Program-made: the position numbers and the translations under genes
Notes under the pieces: generated by a model
Seen by the model: only the letters and a program-made list of their open reading frames with translations
Told to the model about the DNA's origin: nothing
Databases searched by the model: none
DNA from: Pseudomonas fulva
GTDB lineage: Bacteria; Pseudomonadota; Gammaproteobacteria; Pseudomonadales; Pseudomonadaceae
Length of the DNA stretch: 64,000 bases
Direction of reading: 5' to 3'
Assembly: GCF_023517795.1 (NCBI RefSeq)
Contig: NZ_CP082928.1
Location: forward strand, 4,092,001 to 4,156,000
Shown: positions 16,283-24,269 of the stretch, piece after piece
Numbering within the stretch: position 1 is the first letter of the stretch
Layout of the letters: every line of letters starts with the position of its first letter

Positions 16283-18352
16283 ATGTTCAATCCTTCTAAC
16301 GAAACACACTTCAGCCTGAGCGTTAAGGAGTTTGCGGGCGACCTGCAGGTGTTGTCGTTCACGGGCACCGAGGGTGTCAGCCAGCCCTATCGTTTCGATC
16401 TGGAGTTGGTGAGTGAAAATCACGATCTGGATCTGGAGAGTTTGCTGCACAAGCAGGCTTTCCTGGCGTTCGACCCGCAGGGCAGCGGTATTCACGGCCA
16501 GATTTACCGCGTTGCCCAGGGCGACGCCGGTAAGCGGCTGAGCCGCTACACGGTGTCGATCGTTCCGCAGTTGCAGTACCTGCAGCACCGCACCAATCAG
16601 CGCATCTATCAGCAGATGTCGGCACCGGACATCATTGCGCAAGTGCTCGAAGAACATGGCATCAAGGCCAACGCCTACAACTTCCAGCTGAGTCAGCCAT
16701 GCCCTGAGCGCGACTACTGCGTGCAGTACGACGAAAGCGACCTGCATTTCGTGCAGCGCCTGTGCGAGGAGGAGGGCATTCACTACCACTTCCAGCACAG
16801 TGCCGATGGCCACCTGCTGGTGTTCGGTGATGACCAGACCGTGTTCCCCAAACTGGGCCAGCCCACGGCTTATGTACAAGGCAGCGGCCTGGTGGCAGAC
16901 GAGCCTGTTATCAAGGGCTTCAAATTGCGCCTGGAAACCCGCACCAGCCGCGTCACGCGCCGCGACTACGATTTCGAGAAGCCGAGGCTGCAGCTCGAAG
17001 CGGCCTACAAGCCCAGCGGCGAAAGCAGCGAGCCGGATCTTGAAGACTACGATTACCCCGGCCGTTACGTTGAGCGCACCCGTGGCAAGTTCCTCAGCCA
17101 ACGGGCGCTGGAGAGGCACCGCGCGGACTATCAGCAGGCCGAGGGCTGGGGCGATCAGACCCGCCTGGTGAGTGGCCATTTCCTGGAGCTTTCCGAACAC
17201 CCGCGCAGTGAATGGAACGACCTGTGGCTGCTGACCGAGATCTTCCACGAAGGCAAACAGCCGCAAGTGCTGGAAGAGTCCATCAGCAGCGACACGACCA
17301 ATAACAAGGACGATTTCCACCAGGGCTACCGCAACCGTTTTCTCGCCACGCCTTGGGCGGTGATGTACCGACCCGCGCTGCTGCACCCCAAGCCGCGCGT
17401 GCTGGGTAGCCAGACGGCCGTGGTAACAGGGCCTGCCGGCGAAGAGATCCACTGCGACCAATATGGGCGCGTAAAGGTACAGTTCCACTGGGATCGAGAA
17501 GGCCAGGCGGATGACAAGACCAGTTGCTGGATGCGCGTTTCCAGCGGTTGGGCTGGGGATCGCTACGGCGGTATTGCCATTCCGCGCATCGGCATGGAAG
17601 TGCTTATCACCTTTCTCGAGGGTGACCCCGATCAGCCGCTGATCAGCGGCTGCCTGTACCACAAGGAAAACCAGGTTCCGTACCCGCTGCCGGCGAACAA
17701 GACCCGTACCGTATTCAAGACGCTCAGTTCCCCAGGCGGTGGCGGCTTCAATGAGCTGCGCATCGAAGACAAGAAGGGCGCCGAGCAGATCTTCATTCAT
17801 GCCCAGAAAGACTGGGATGAAAACATCGAGCACGACCAGAAGATCCGCGTCGGCAACGAACGCCACGACACTGTGGAGAAGAACACCTACACCGAACTGA
17901 AGGCCGAGGAACACCGCACCACCCACGCCGACCGCAAGGTCGAGGTGCGTACTGATGACCACCTGACCGTCGCCCAGAACCAGCATGTGAAGCTGGGCAC
18001 TGCGCAACTGACTCAGGCTGGCAGAGAGATCCACCTCAAGGCCGGCGAAAAGATCGTGATCGAGGCGGGCATGGAGCTCACCGTCAAGGCAGGCGGCAGC
18101 TTCATCAAGCTGGATCCGAGCGGCATCACCATGGTTGGCCCGACGGTCAGGGTGAATGCCGGAGGCTCGCCAGGCAGCGGTTCGGGTATCGGTATCAAGC
18201 CACCTGTATTGCCGGGGGCAGCGGATAAAGACAAGGCTGGCGGAGTGCCGGACGAGGTTGCCAGCAACTGTGTGGAAAAACCGCAGCCGGCGGTTTGTGA
18301 AGAGTGTTTGCGTCGCGCGCAAAGCAAAGCCCAAGTGCTAGTCGCACGTTGA
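16283..18352 (+). CDS. vgrG: T6SS spike protein VgrG (copy B)
   Basis: 689-residue twin of VgrG A with the same gp27-like, OB-fold and spike domains and the same Cys-rich C-terminal tail. I count 21 base substitutions relative to copy A, all between 17733 and 18025, giving only three residue changes (484, 565, 578); everything else appears identical. The changed residues lie at the start of and within the C-terminal beta-helix region. Two near-identical VgrGs can form mixed trimers, so the duplication may increase dosage or carry two different effectors (inference). The upstream region (ribosome-binding site, spacer) is also duplicated. Confidence 0.97.
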   Translation: MFNPSNETHFSLSVKEFAGDLQVLSFTGTEGVSQPYRFDLELVSENHDLDLESLLHKQAFLAFDPQGSGIHGQIYRVAQGDAGKRLSRYTVSIVPQLQYLQHRTNQRIYQQMSAPDIIAQVLEEHGIKANAYNFQLSQPCPERDYCVQYDESDLHFVQRLCEEEGIHYHFQHSADGHLLVFGDDQTVFPKLGQPTAYVQGSGLVADEPVIKGFKLRLETRTSRVTRRDYDFEKPRLQLEAAYKPSGESSEPDLEDYDYPGRYVERTRGKFLSQRALERHRADYQQAEGWGDQTRLVSGHFLELSEHPRSEWNDLWLLTEIFHEGKQPQVLEESISSDTTNNKDDFHQGYRNRFLATPWAVMYRPALLHPKPRVLGSQTAVVTGPAGEEIHCDQYGRVKVQFHWDREGQADDKTSCWMRVSSGWAGDRYGGIAIPRIGMEVLITFLEGDPDQPLISGCLYHKENQVPYPLPANKTRTVFKTLSSPGGGGFNELRIEDKKGAEQIFIHAQKDWDENIEHDQKIRVGNERHDTVEKNTYTELKAEEHRTTHADRKVEVRTDDHLTVAQNQHVKLGTAQLTQAGREIHLKAGEKIVIEAGMELTVKAGGSFIKLDPSGITMVGPTVRVNAGGSPGSGSGIGIKPPVLPGAADKDKAGGVPDEVASNCVEKPQPAVCEECLRRAQSKAQVLVAR

Positions 18353-18365
18353 GATTCAAGGAACG

Positions 18366-19187
18366 ATGATGAAATCCCCAACCCACAGTTGGCTCACTCT
18401 GCTTGGCGAGCAGGCAGCAGAGGCTGGCCTGCAGCATGTCGATCTATTGGTCGATGCCAGCAACCTCCAATACCCGTTGCTTTCGCGCCTCGATGAAATC
18501 GAGCAGCCGCCGGAGAGGGCCATGCTTCTACAGGGCACTCCGGAAGAAGCCATCGCCGCGGATGGACCGATCCTGTTGCGCATAAGAGCCGAGCAGCTCA
18601 AACAGCGGTCCTGGCTCGACGAATTGCTCGCCAGCAAAAATGCCCATCAGCATCTTCTGGCGCTGCTCAGCCCGTGGCCGTTTGCCCAGCTTGCCAGTCA
18701 CCTGAGCCACTGCACCCAGGCCGAATGGAACGACGGCCGAGGCAGTGGACTGCTGCGTTTCTATGACCCACGCATGCTGGTTCCCACCAGTGAAGCGCTG
18801 GATCCTCATCAGGCATGGTTTCACGCGCCGATCATTACCTGGCACTGGCAGGACCGTGATCGTATGCCTCGCAGCTTGGCGGGTAACCTCATGCGCCCGA
18901 CCGAGGTGCCATCGCCACTTCCCACGTTGCGGCTGACAAGAGCCCAGGCGTCCGGCTTGCTCGCCTGGAGCGCTGCAGAAAACTATCGCCGTAGCTGGGG
19001 CGTGCAGCCGCAGGACTACGGCCTGGCGCTGCAGGAACTGTTGATGCGCCACCTGATGCACGGGCAGTTGGCGGCGAACCGAGAGGGCGTGTATGACCTC
19101 GACCAGCGCGACACCTTCATACGCGACTGGCTGGCCGAAAACTCGCCAATCGCGCCGCCTGTCCAAGAGGCCGAGGTGTGGGCGTGA
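18366..19187 (+). CDS. DUF4123 T6SS adaptor/chaperone, copy B
   Basis: 273 residues, identical in sequence to the copy A adaptor at 10881-11702, including the upstream AAGGAA ribosome-binding site and the 4-nt overlap with the following lipoprotein. Because both adaptors are identical while the two effectors differ in their N-terminal halves, the adaptor probably recognises a part shared by both effectors (inference). The effectors' identical C-terminal ~390 residues are the obvious candidate region. Confidence 0.92.
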   Translation: MMKSPTHSWLTLLGEQAAEAGLQHVDLLVDASNLQYPLLSRLDEIEQPPERAMLLQGTPEEAIAADGPILLRIRAEQLKQRSWLDELLASKNAHQHLLALLSPWPFAQLASHLSHCTQAEWNDGRGSGLLRFYDPRMLVPTSEALDPHQAWFHAPIITWHWQDRDRMPRSLAGNLMRPTEVPSPLPTLRLTRAQASGLLAWSAAENYRRSWGVQPQDYGLALQELLMRHLMHGQLAANREGVYDLDQRDTFIRDWLAENSPIAPPVQEAEVWA

Positions 19188-19708
19188 GTCGCGGAGTTTT
19201 AGTGGCGGGCGCGGTATTGGTGGCGTTACTGCTAACCGGCTGTGTGTCCAAGGAGAGCGAGATGCTCGGGGCACCTGTCGAGGGCTATAACCACACCTCC
19301 GCTGCCATCAACCGATTTACCGTCAATGGTGCAGGCGGGCCTAATTTGGGGCCTTATAGCGGTGGCGGTGGACAGGTATGTTGTGGCTCGGTGCCGCGTT
19401 ACTGGCGACCTGGATTGAGGGCCATTGTGGAGTGGGAGAAAGATCCTAATCCTCGGCCAGCTATCCCCCTAAAGCGCAATAAATATGGCTCTCTCGATCC
19501 GGATGATTACAAAAAACATGCGGCCAATTACACCAGTCATCGGATGGTAGTGGATATCCCTCAGTACCAAGAAGCTGGAACATTGAAGGTGCATTTTCTT
19601 CCCTGTGATCAAGTAAGAGTTTCGGCGGATAATGTTTTCTACGATACGCCCAGTTATCGCTATAACTTTCCACGCAAGATGGAGGATAAGGAATGTCCCA
19701 GAACCTGA
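19184..19708 (+). CDS. DUF3304-like lipoprotein B1 (probable Tle immunity protein)
   Basis: 174 residues, identical to A1, with the same GTG start overlapping the adaptor stop and a Leu-Thr-Gly-Cys lipobox. It differs from the other lipoproteins by its short signal peptide, and so looks like the ancestral or first member of the array. The last 16 nt overlap the start of B2. The role as a periplasmic immunity protein is inferred from lipobox, neighbourhood and DUF3304-like core. Confidence 0.82.
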   Translation: MSRGVLVAGAVLVALLLTGCVSKESEMLGAPVEGYNHTSAAINRFTVNGAGGPNLGPYSGGGGQVCCGSVPRYWRPGLRAIVEWEKDPNPRPAIPLKRNKYGSLDPDDYKKHAANYTSHRMVVDIPQYQEAGTLKVHFLPCDQVRVSADNVFYDTPSYRYNFPRKMEDKECPRT

Positions 19709-20253
19709 AGTCACCGGCTGCGCGTAACTTGATACGCCGCTATCCATTTGCCTCTTTGCCGTTGGTGTTATTGCTGGTCAGTGGTTGTATGGCTAGGGAG
19801 TCCGAGATGCTCGGTGCACCTGTTGAGGGCTATAACCATACATCCGCGGCCATCAACAGATTCACCGTTAATGGCGCCGGTGGCCCAAATATCGGTCCGT
19901 ATCAGGGAGGGGGGAAACAAGTTTGCTGTGGTTCGCTGCCACGTCATTGGCGGCCAGGGCTAAGAGCCGTTGTGGAGTGGGAGAAGGATCCTAACCCATT
20001 CCCAGCGGTGCCACTTAAACGCAATAAATACGGCTCTCTAGACCCCGATGATTATAAAAGGCATGCGGCCAACTACACTCATCACCGTGCAGTTGTAGAA
20101 ATACATGAGTACGACAAACCTAGTCCCCTCATCGTGCACTTTCTTCCTTGCGACACCGTGCGCGTCGCCGCCACTCCTATAGTTCCAGGCCATCCTGGTT
20201 ACCCCTACAATTTCCCACCCAAGATGGAGGATACGGAATGTCCAAAAGCCTGA
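19693..20253 (+). CDS. DUF3304-like lipoprotein B2 (probable Tle immunity protein)
   Basis: 186 residues, identical to A2. It shares the N-terminal MSQNLKSPAARN leader, the Val-Ser-Gly-Cys lipobox and the CCGSLPRHWRPGL core. It is the most divergent member in its C-terminal third (EYDKPSPLIVHFLPC, PIVPGHPGYPYNF) compared with A1, A3, B3 and B4, which share IPQYxEAGTLKVHF-type sequence. It is coupled by 16-nt overlaps on both sides. Confidence 0.82.
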   Translation: MSQNLKSPAARNLIRRYPFASLPLVLLLVSGCMARESEMLGAPVEGYNHTSAAINRFTVNGAGGPNIGPYQGGGKQVCCGSLPRHWRPGLRAVVEWEKDPNPFPAVPLKRNKYGSLDPDDYKRHAANYTHHRAVVEIHEYDKPSPLIVHFLPCDTVRVAATPIVPGHPGYPYNFPPKMEDTECPKA

Positions 20254-20798
20254 AGTCACCGGCTGCGCGTAGCTTGATACGCCGCTATTCATCTGCTGTT
20301 TTGCCGCTGGCGTTATTGCTGGTCAGTGGTTGTATGGCCAGAGAGTCCGAGATGCTTGGTGCGCCTGTTGAGGGTTATAACCATACTTCTGCGGCTATTA
20401 ATCGATTTACCGTCAATGGTGCCGGCGGTCCAAATATTGGTCCGTACCAAGGGGGGGGGAAGCAAGTTTGCTGTAGTTCGGTACCGCGCTATTGGCGACC
20501 AGGGTTAAGGGCAATCGTCGAGTGGGAGAAAGACCCTTCACCTTACGGGTATGCAAATTGGTCTGAGCGTTTGTATTCTGATGCATGGAATAAACGCATG
20601 GATGAGCACCGTAGTCATTATACTCGTCACCGAATGGTCGTCGAAATTCCTCAGTACCAAGAAGCCGGTACATTAAAGGTTCATTTTTTGCCTTGCGATC
20701 AGGTCAAGGTCTCCGCAGACAATATTTTTTACGATACACCAGGTTACCCCTATAACTTTCCACGCAAGATGGAGGATAAGGAATGTCCCAAAGCCTGA
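20238..20798 (+). CDS. DUF3304-like lipoprotein B3 (probable Tle immunity protein)
   Basis: 186 residues, equivalent in position to A3 and identical for the signal peptide and about the first 45 codons, then diverging. The glycine-rich stretch is IGPYQGGGKQ (as in A2/B2) instead of LGPYSGGGGQ, and CCGSV becomes CCSSV. The middle keeps WNKRMDEHRSHYTRH. This pattern looks like segmental exchange between array members. An upstream in-frame ATG at 20148 is ignored for the same reason as in A3. The stop overlaps B4 by 16 nt. Confidence 0.82.
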   Translation: MSKSLKSPAARSLIRRYSSAVLPLALLLVSGCMARESEMLGAPVEGYNHTSAAINRFTVNGAGGPNIGPYQGGGKQVCCSSVPRYWRPGLRAIVEWEKDPSPYGYANWSERLYSDAWNKRMDEHRSHYTRHRMVVEIPQYQEAGTLKVHFLPCDQVKVSADNIFYDTPGYPYNFPRKMEDKECPKA

Positions 20799-21340
20799 AG
20801 TCACCGGCTGCGCGTAACTTTATACGCCTCTACCCATTTGCTGTTTTGCCGCTGGTGTTATTGCTGGTAAGTGGTTGTATGGCCAGAGAGTCTGAGATGC
20901 TCGGCGCACCTGTTGAGGGTTATAACCATACATCTGCGGCCATCAACCGATTTACCGTTAACGGCGCCGGAGGTCCTAATTTAGGCCCTTATAGCGGTGG
21001 CGGTGGACAGGTTTGTTGTGGCTCGGTGCCGCGTTACTGGCGGCCTGGATTGAAGGCTATTGTGGAGTGGGAGAAAGATCCAGCACCGAGGGACTATGTG
21101 AACTGGGCACCTCTTGGAACCGACGCTTACAGAGAATCTTATAAAAAACACGAAGCCAATTACTCCCATCACCGGATGGTAGTTCAAATCCCAGAGTATA
21201 AAGAGGCCGGTACGCTGAAAGTACATTTTCTGCCCTGCGATCAGGTCAGAGTCTCAGCCGACAATGTTTTCTACAATACGCCCAGTTATCGCTATAATTT
21301 TCCACCCAAGATGGAGGATACGGAATGTCCCAAACCTTGA
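20783..21340 (+). CDS. DUF3304-like lipoprotein B4, extra array member (probable Tle immunity protein)
   Basis: 185 residues with no counterpart in copy A. It has the standard leader (MSQSLKSPAARNFIRLYPF), Val-Ser-Gly-Cys lipobox and CCGSVPRYWRPGLKAIVEWEKDP core. The specific middle segment is YVNWAPLGTDAYRESYKKHEANYSHH, followed by IPEYKEAGTLKVHFLPC. It lies directly upstream of tle1 B and overlaps it by 16 nt, so it may be the cognate immunity protein for the B effector while A3 occupies the equivalent place for effector A (inference). Confidence 0.82.
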   Translation: MSQSLKSPAARNFIRLYPFAVLPLVLLLVSGCMARESEMLGAPVEGYNHTSAAINRFTVNGAGGPNLGPYSGGGGQVCCGSVPRYWRPGLKAIVEWEKDPAPRDYVNWAPLGTDAYRESYKKHEANYSHHRMVVQIPEYKEAGTLKVHFLPCDQVRVSADNVFYNTPSYRYNFPPKMEDTECPKP

Positions 21341-24072
21341 AGCCAGCACCAGCTGGAGTGCTGATTGCACGACCATTCGAACGTACGGGCTTGCCAATCA
21401 ACTCATGGGAAGTTCTTCTTAACATAAGGGCTCAGGAACGAGACGAGAAAAAAGCTTGGAGCCGATCGATTAATACCGCTGCAAAGCAAGGTGAAGCAGT
21501 ACCTGAACCGTGCTCTAAAACTCTGCATATCAGTCTTTGTTTTGATGGCACCAATAACCATGAGCCATCGGACTCAATTGCTGACCCTAGATGCACGAGT
21601 AATGTGGCTCGCCTGCTTCATGCCAGTATCGAAAAAGTAGATAACGGTTTTTTCCGTTATTACAGCCCAGGAGTGGGCACCGTATTTGAGGAAATTAAAG
21701 AGTATGTACCTGACTCAAATGGTCTGATTGGAGCCCGTGGAGGTGAAGACCGAATCAATTGGGGGCTTACCCGATTAATTGCGGCGCTCAAAGAGACACT
21801 CAAAAGCGAAGGGCAAGAGCCGCTTTCTCTTGGTCAGACGCAGGCATTGGTCGAAGCCATGGGCACCAATTGGGCTGCTTCCGTGCTTAGCGGAGGGTTA
21901 TTGGAGAATGGCGCACGCAAGCGAAAGGCTGCAATAAAGCCATACGAGGATCAACTCGCTGGCGTGCTGAAAGAGCGACAAAGTTCCGATAAGAAACCGG
22001 AGATTTTGGCTCTGCGCCTCTATGTTTATGGGTTTTCCCGTGGAGCCGCCCAGGCCCGCACTTTTGCCAACTGGCTGATGGAACTGACGCGCCAGCAGAA
22101 CGGTGAAGCCAGCGAATACCGGTTCGCCGGGCTACCCATCTCCATCGAGTTCCTTGGATTGTTCGACACCGTAGCCGCCGTAGGCCTTGCCGACAGTGCC
22201 CCGTTCGCAGCAGGCCATATGGACTGGGCCAGCGGTACCATGCGTTTGCCAGACGAAGATCCTGAGCAAGCCTGTATGCCGACTGGTCTGCCTGAAGACT
22301 GTCGGTTCCTCAAACGCTGCGTGCATCTAGTTTCCGCCCATGAGCAACGCGCGAGCTTTCCACTGGACTCCATTCGCCGCCGGGAGAAAAACGCTAACGG
22401 GACGCGCGACAACACCCGAGCATCCGTTTATCGCAAGGACACTTGGGAGTATGTCTATCCCGGCATGCATTCCGATGTGGGCGGCGGTTATCCGCCTGGT
22501 GATCAGGGTAAGGCTCGTGGTGGTCAAGGTGAACTGTTGTCACAGATTACCCTGCACCATATGTACCGTTCGGCCTTCGCTGCTGGTGCTCCATTGCAGG
22601 TGCCGGCGGATACGGCTGATGTGGCAGATTTAGTCGAAGAATGGCGGAAGATGGATGGTCGGACTCGAAACGAGTTTGACTTCACTCCGCAACTTGTCAC
22701 CCGCTTCAACGCTTGGCAAAAACAAGCCGTGGCAGGTTCACTTGAAGATGTAATCAAGCGAGAGCAGGCCCTGATCACGGCCTGGCGTATCGACCGCTAT
22801 GCGGGCGGTATCGACAAGCAAGGCTTTTACAGCCGTGTGAAAGGGCAGGACATGAGCAAGGAGCAACAGGCCGCTCTGAAACGTCTGCATGCCCATAAAC
22901 TGGCAGAAAACTCCGCAGCGGCTCAGGGCAAGGAGCTGCCTGTGCTCAGTGAACGACAACAGCAACAGCATGAGGCTGATCTCAAGCTGGTCGGGGGCAC
23001 CGACGCTTATTCGCGCATCAACACAAACAAGACATTCGAGCCTGCGCTCGACGATCAGCAATTGCGCCGTGCCGCTGCCGAGTTCAAACGTGATTATGAT
23101 CGTAGCTGGGGCGTTGACGAAGACACCTTTAGCATCGGTGGCGTAATCAACATGCTGTTGGGCGGCACCGTTTATCTTATCAACGAAGAAGACGAAGCCC
23201 AGGAGTATGCCGAGCTTTACAAGAATGGAACCGCGCGTAATCGCGAGCTGTTTGTGAGGCCGGGAGTTATTGCCAATGGGCAACAAGCACTGGTCGAGCT
23301 TTTCGACGAGCAGGTACACGATTCGCGTGCCTGGTTTATGAATTCTTCTGCTCTTGGAGAGCGCGAGCCTTTTACCGATTACTTCCGCATCCGCCTGGTT
23401 CACTTCGACAACGAATCGAACAAAAACCTATCGGTCTTGGCAACAGCCGGGCGCGTGGTTGGCGTGGGCATTGCGCTGGCCAGCGTTGGGCTGTCGGTCA
23501 AGAAGCGCAACCCGCGTTACCTACTTGGCCTTTTCCTGCCATCGCTGGCGACACCTGTGCTGACGGGCAGAGTTGGCCTGCCAGATTTCCCAGAGATCAC
23601 CGCGTTCGATCCATTGACCGGTATCGCTTTGCCAATGATGGACGGCGTGCAGTCCCTGCGGGCGTTCACGCAAAATCCAGGCGATGTGGTGGCCAAGCTC
23701 AGCAGCATGCCGTTGCCGGTACCGCTCACCGAGCAAACCGCCATTACGCCGGATCTACAGACCATCTTCAACGCGGCCGAAGCAGCAAAGGCCGCCAAAG
23801 AAGCCAAGGACTCCGGTGATATGAGCGGTTTGTTGGGCCAGGCCATGGACCTGATGGGCAAGGATGATCCCAAGCCTGGGCTCCAGTCTCCGGGTTTTTT
23901 GGGCCAAGCCATGAACTTGATGGACAAGGACGGCGCCAAAACCGGGCTCCCACCTGCAGGTTTGGTGAGTCAGGCCGTGGACTTGGTGGGCAAGGGCGAT
24001 GCCAAATACGGGCCTCAGCCTCCGGGTTTGCTGAATCAAGCCAAGGGCGAAGCCAAAGGGCTTATCGGCTAG
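21325..24072 (+). CDS. tle1: DUF2235 (Tle1-like) T6SS phospholipase effector, copy B
   Basis: 915-residue paralogue of effector A. The DUF2235 hydrolase core is conserved (LCFDGTNNHE; GFSRG with Ser238; Asp281; His382 in YPGMHSDVGGGY). Relative to copy A, the first ~65 residues, the loop around RLPDEDPEQACMP, and residues about 350-470 carry many changes and small indels. The following ~390 residues, including the hydrophobic segments, are identical. The C-terminus is longer because a 22-residue unit is repeated three times plus a partial copy, against one plus a partial copy in A. It ends the T6SS region and is followed by a hairpin terminator shared with the convergent dehydrogenase gene. 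Confidence 0.88.
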   Translation: MSQTLKPAPAGVLIARPFERTGLPINSWEVLLNIRAQERDEKKAWSRSINTAAKQGEAVPEPCSKTLHISLCFDGTNNHEPSDSIADPRCTSNVARLLHASIEKVDNGFFRYYSPGVGTVFEEIKEYVPDSNGLIGARGGEDRINWGLTRLIAALKETLKSEGQEPLSLGQTQALVEAMGTNWAASVLSGGLLENGARKRKAAIKPYEDQLAGVLKERQSSDKKPEILALRLYVYGFSRGAAQARTFANWLMELTRQQNGEASEYRFAGLPISIEFLGLFDTVAAVGLADSAPFAAGHMDWASGTMRLPDEDPEQACMPTGLPEDCRFLKRCVHLVSAHEQRASFPLDSIRRREKNANGTRDNTRASVYRKDTWEYVYPGMHSDVGGGYPPGDQGKARGGQGELLSQITLHHMYRSAFAAGAPLQVPADTADVADLVEEWRKMDGRTRNEFDFTPQLVTRFNAWQKQAVAGSLEDVIKREQALITAWRIDRYAGGIDKQGFYSRVKGQDMSKEQQAALKRLHAHKLAENSAAAQGKELPVLSERQQQQHEADLKLVGGTDAYSRINTNKTFEPALDDQQLRRAAAEFKRDYDRSWGVDEDTFSIGGVINMLLGGTVYLINEEDEAQEYAELYKNGTARNRELFVRPGVIANGQQALVELFDEQVHDSRAWFMNSSALGEREPFTDYFRIRLVHFDNESNKNLSVLATAGRVVGVGIALASVGLSVKKRNPRYLLGLFLPSLATPVLTGRVGLPDFPEITAFDPLTGIALPMMDGVQSLRAFTQNPGDVVAKLSSMPLPVPLTEQTAITPDLQTIFNAAEAAKAAKEAKDSGDMSGLLGQAMDLMGKDDPKPGLQSPGFLGQAMNLMDKDGAKTGLPPAGLVSQAVDLVGKGDAKYGPQPPGLLNQAKGEAKGLIG
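23827..24069 (+). repeat. 66-bp in-frame repeats at the 3' end of tle1 B
   Basis: Three consecutive 66-bp units start with GGT at 23827, 23893 and 23959, and a partial unit starts at 24025. Each encodes a Gly-[Leu/Phe]-[Leu/Val]-x-Gln-Ala-Met-Asp-Leu-Met-like helix followed by a Lys-Asp turn and a Gly-Leu/Pro-rich link. The units differ at several codons, so they are not freshly amplified. Copy A has a single full unit and a partial one. Confidence 0.9.
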
Positions 24073-24213
24073 CGGTGTAACCCGCACGTTGTCCAATAAA
24101 TGAGTGATACGGATACCGGGGGTCGCCAGTTCAAGCACCCCTTGGACCTAGGCCCGGTATCAGGAAAGCCTGATGTTAACCGGTTGAGTCCCTTGACGAT
24201 GCCGGTATAAAAA

Positions 24214-24252
24214 CCAACGGCCCGGTTCGCGAAGGCGAGACCGGGCCGTTGG
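24214..24252 (-). terminator. Hairpin terminator between tle1 B and the alcohol dehydrogenase gene
   Basis: A 13-bp GC-rich perfect stem (24214-24226 with 24240-24252) is flanked on the left by AAAA. Read on the minus strand the stem is followed by TTTTT, so it should terminate the dehydrogenase transcript; it also lies downstream of tle1 B on the plus strand and may act in both directions. Confidence 0.85.
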
Positions 24253-24269
24253 GCCATCAGGCGCCGACG

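Larger units (their letters stand above)
16049..24072 (+). repeat. Tandem payload duplication, copy B (stk1 fragment - vgrG - DUF4123 - 4 lipoproteins - tle1)
   Basis: Second copy of the payload unit. It is about 8.0 kb rather than 7.5 kb because it has a fourth lipoprotein gene (20783-21340) and a longer effector 3' end. Outside the vgrG patch (17733-18025) it is identical to copy A from about 16067 to 20374. It diverges through lipoproteins 3 and 4 and the 5' part of tle1, then becomes identical again from about 22717 to about 23835. Confidence 0.95.

Noticed and set aside
16058..18334. 758-residue minus-strand open frame opposite vgrG B
   Set aside because: A high-GC antisense shadow; the plus-strand frame encodes a clear VgrG with ribosome-binding site and operon context.
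1..24072. Search for hcp, tssB/C, clpV and other T6SS core genes
   Set aside because: None is present in the window; they presumably lie upstream of position 1, so the cluster's completeness cannot be judged.
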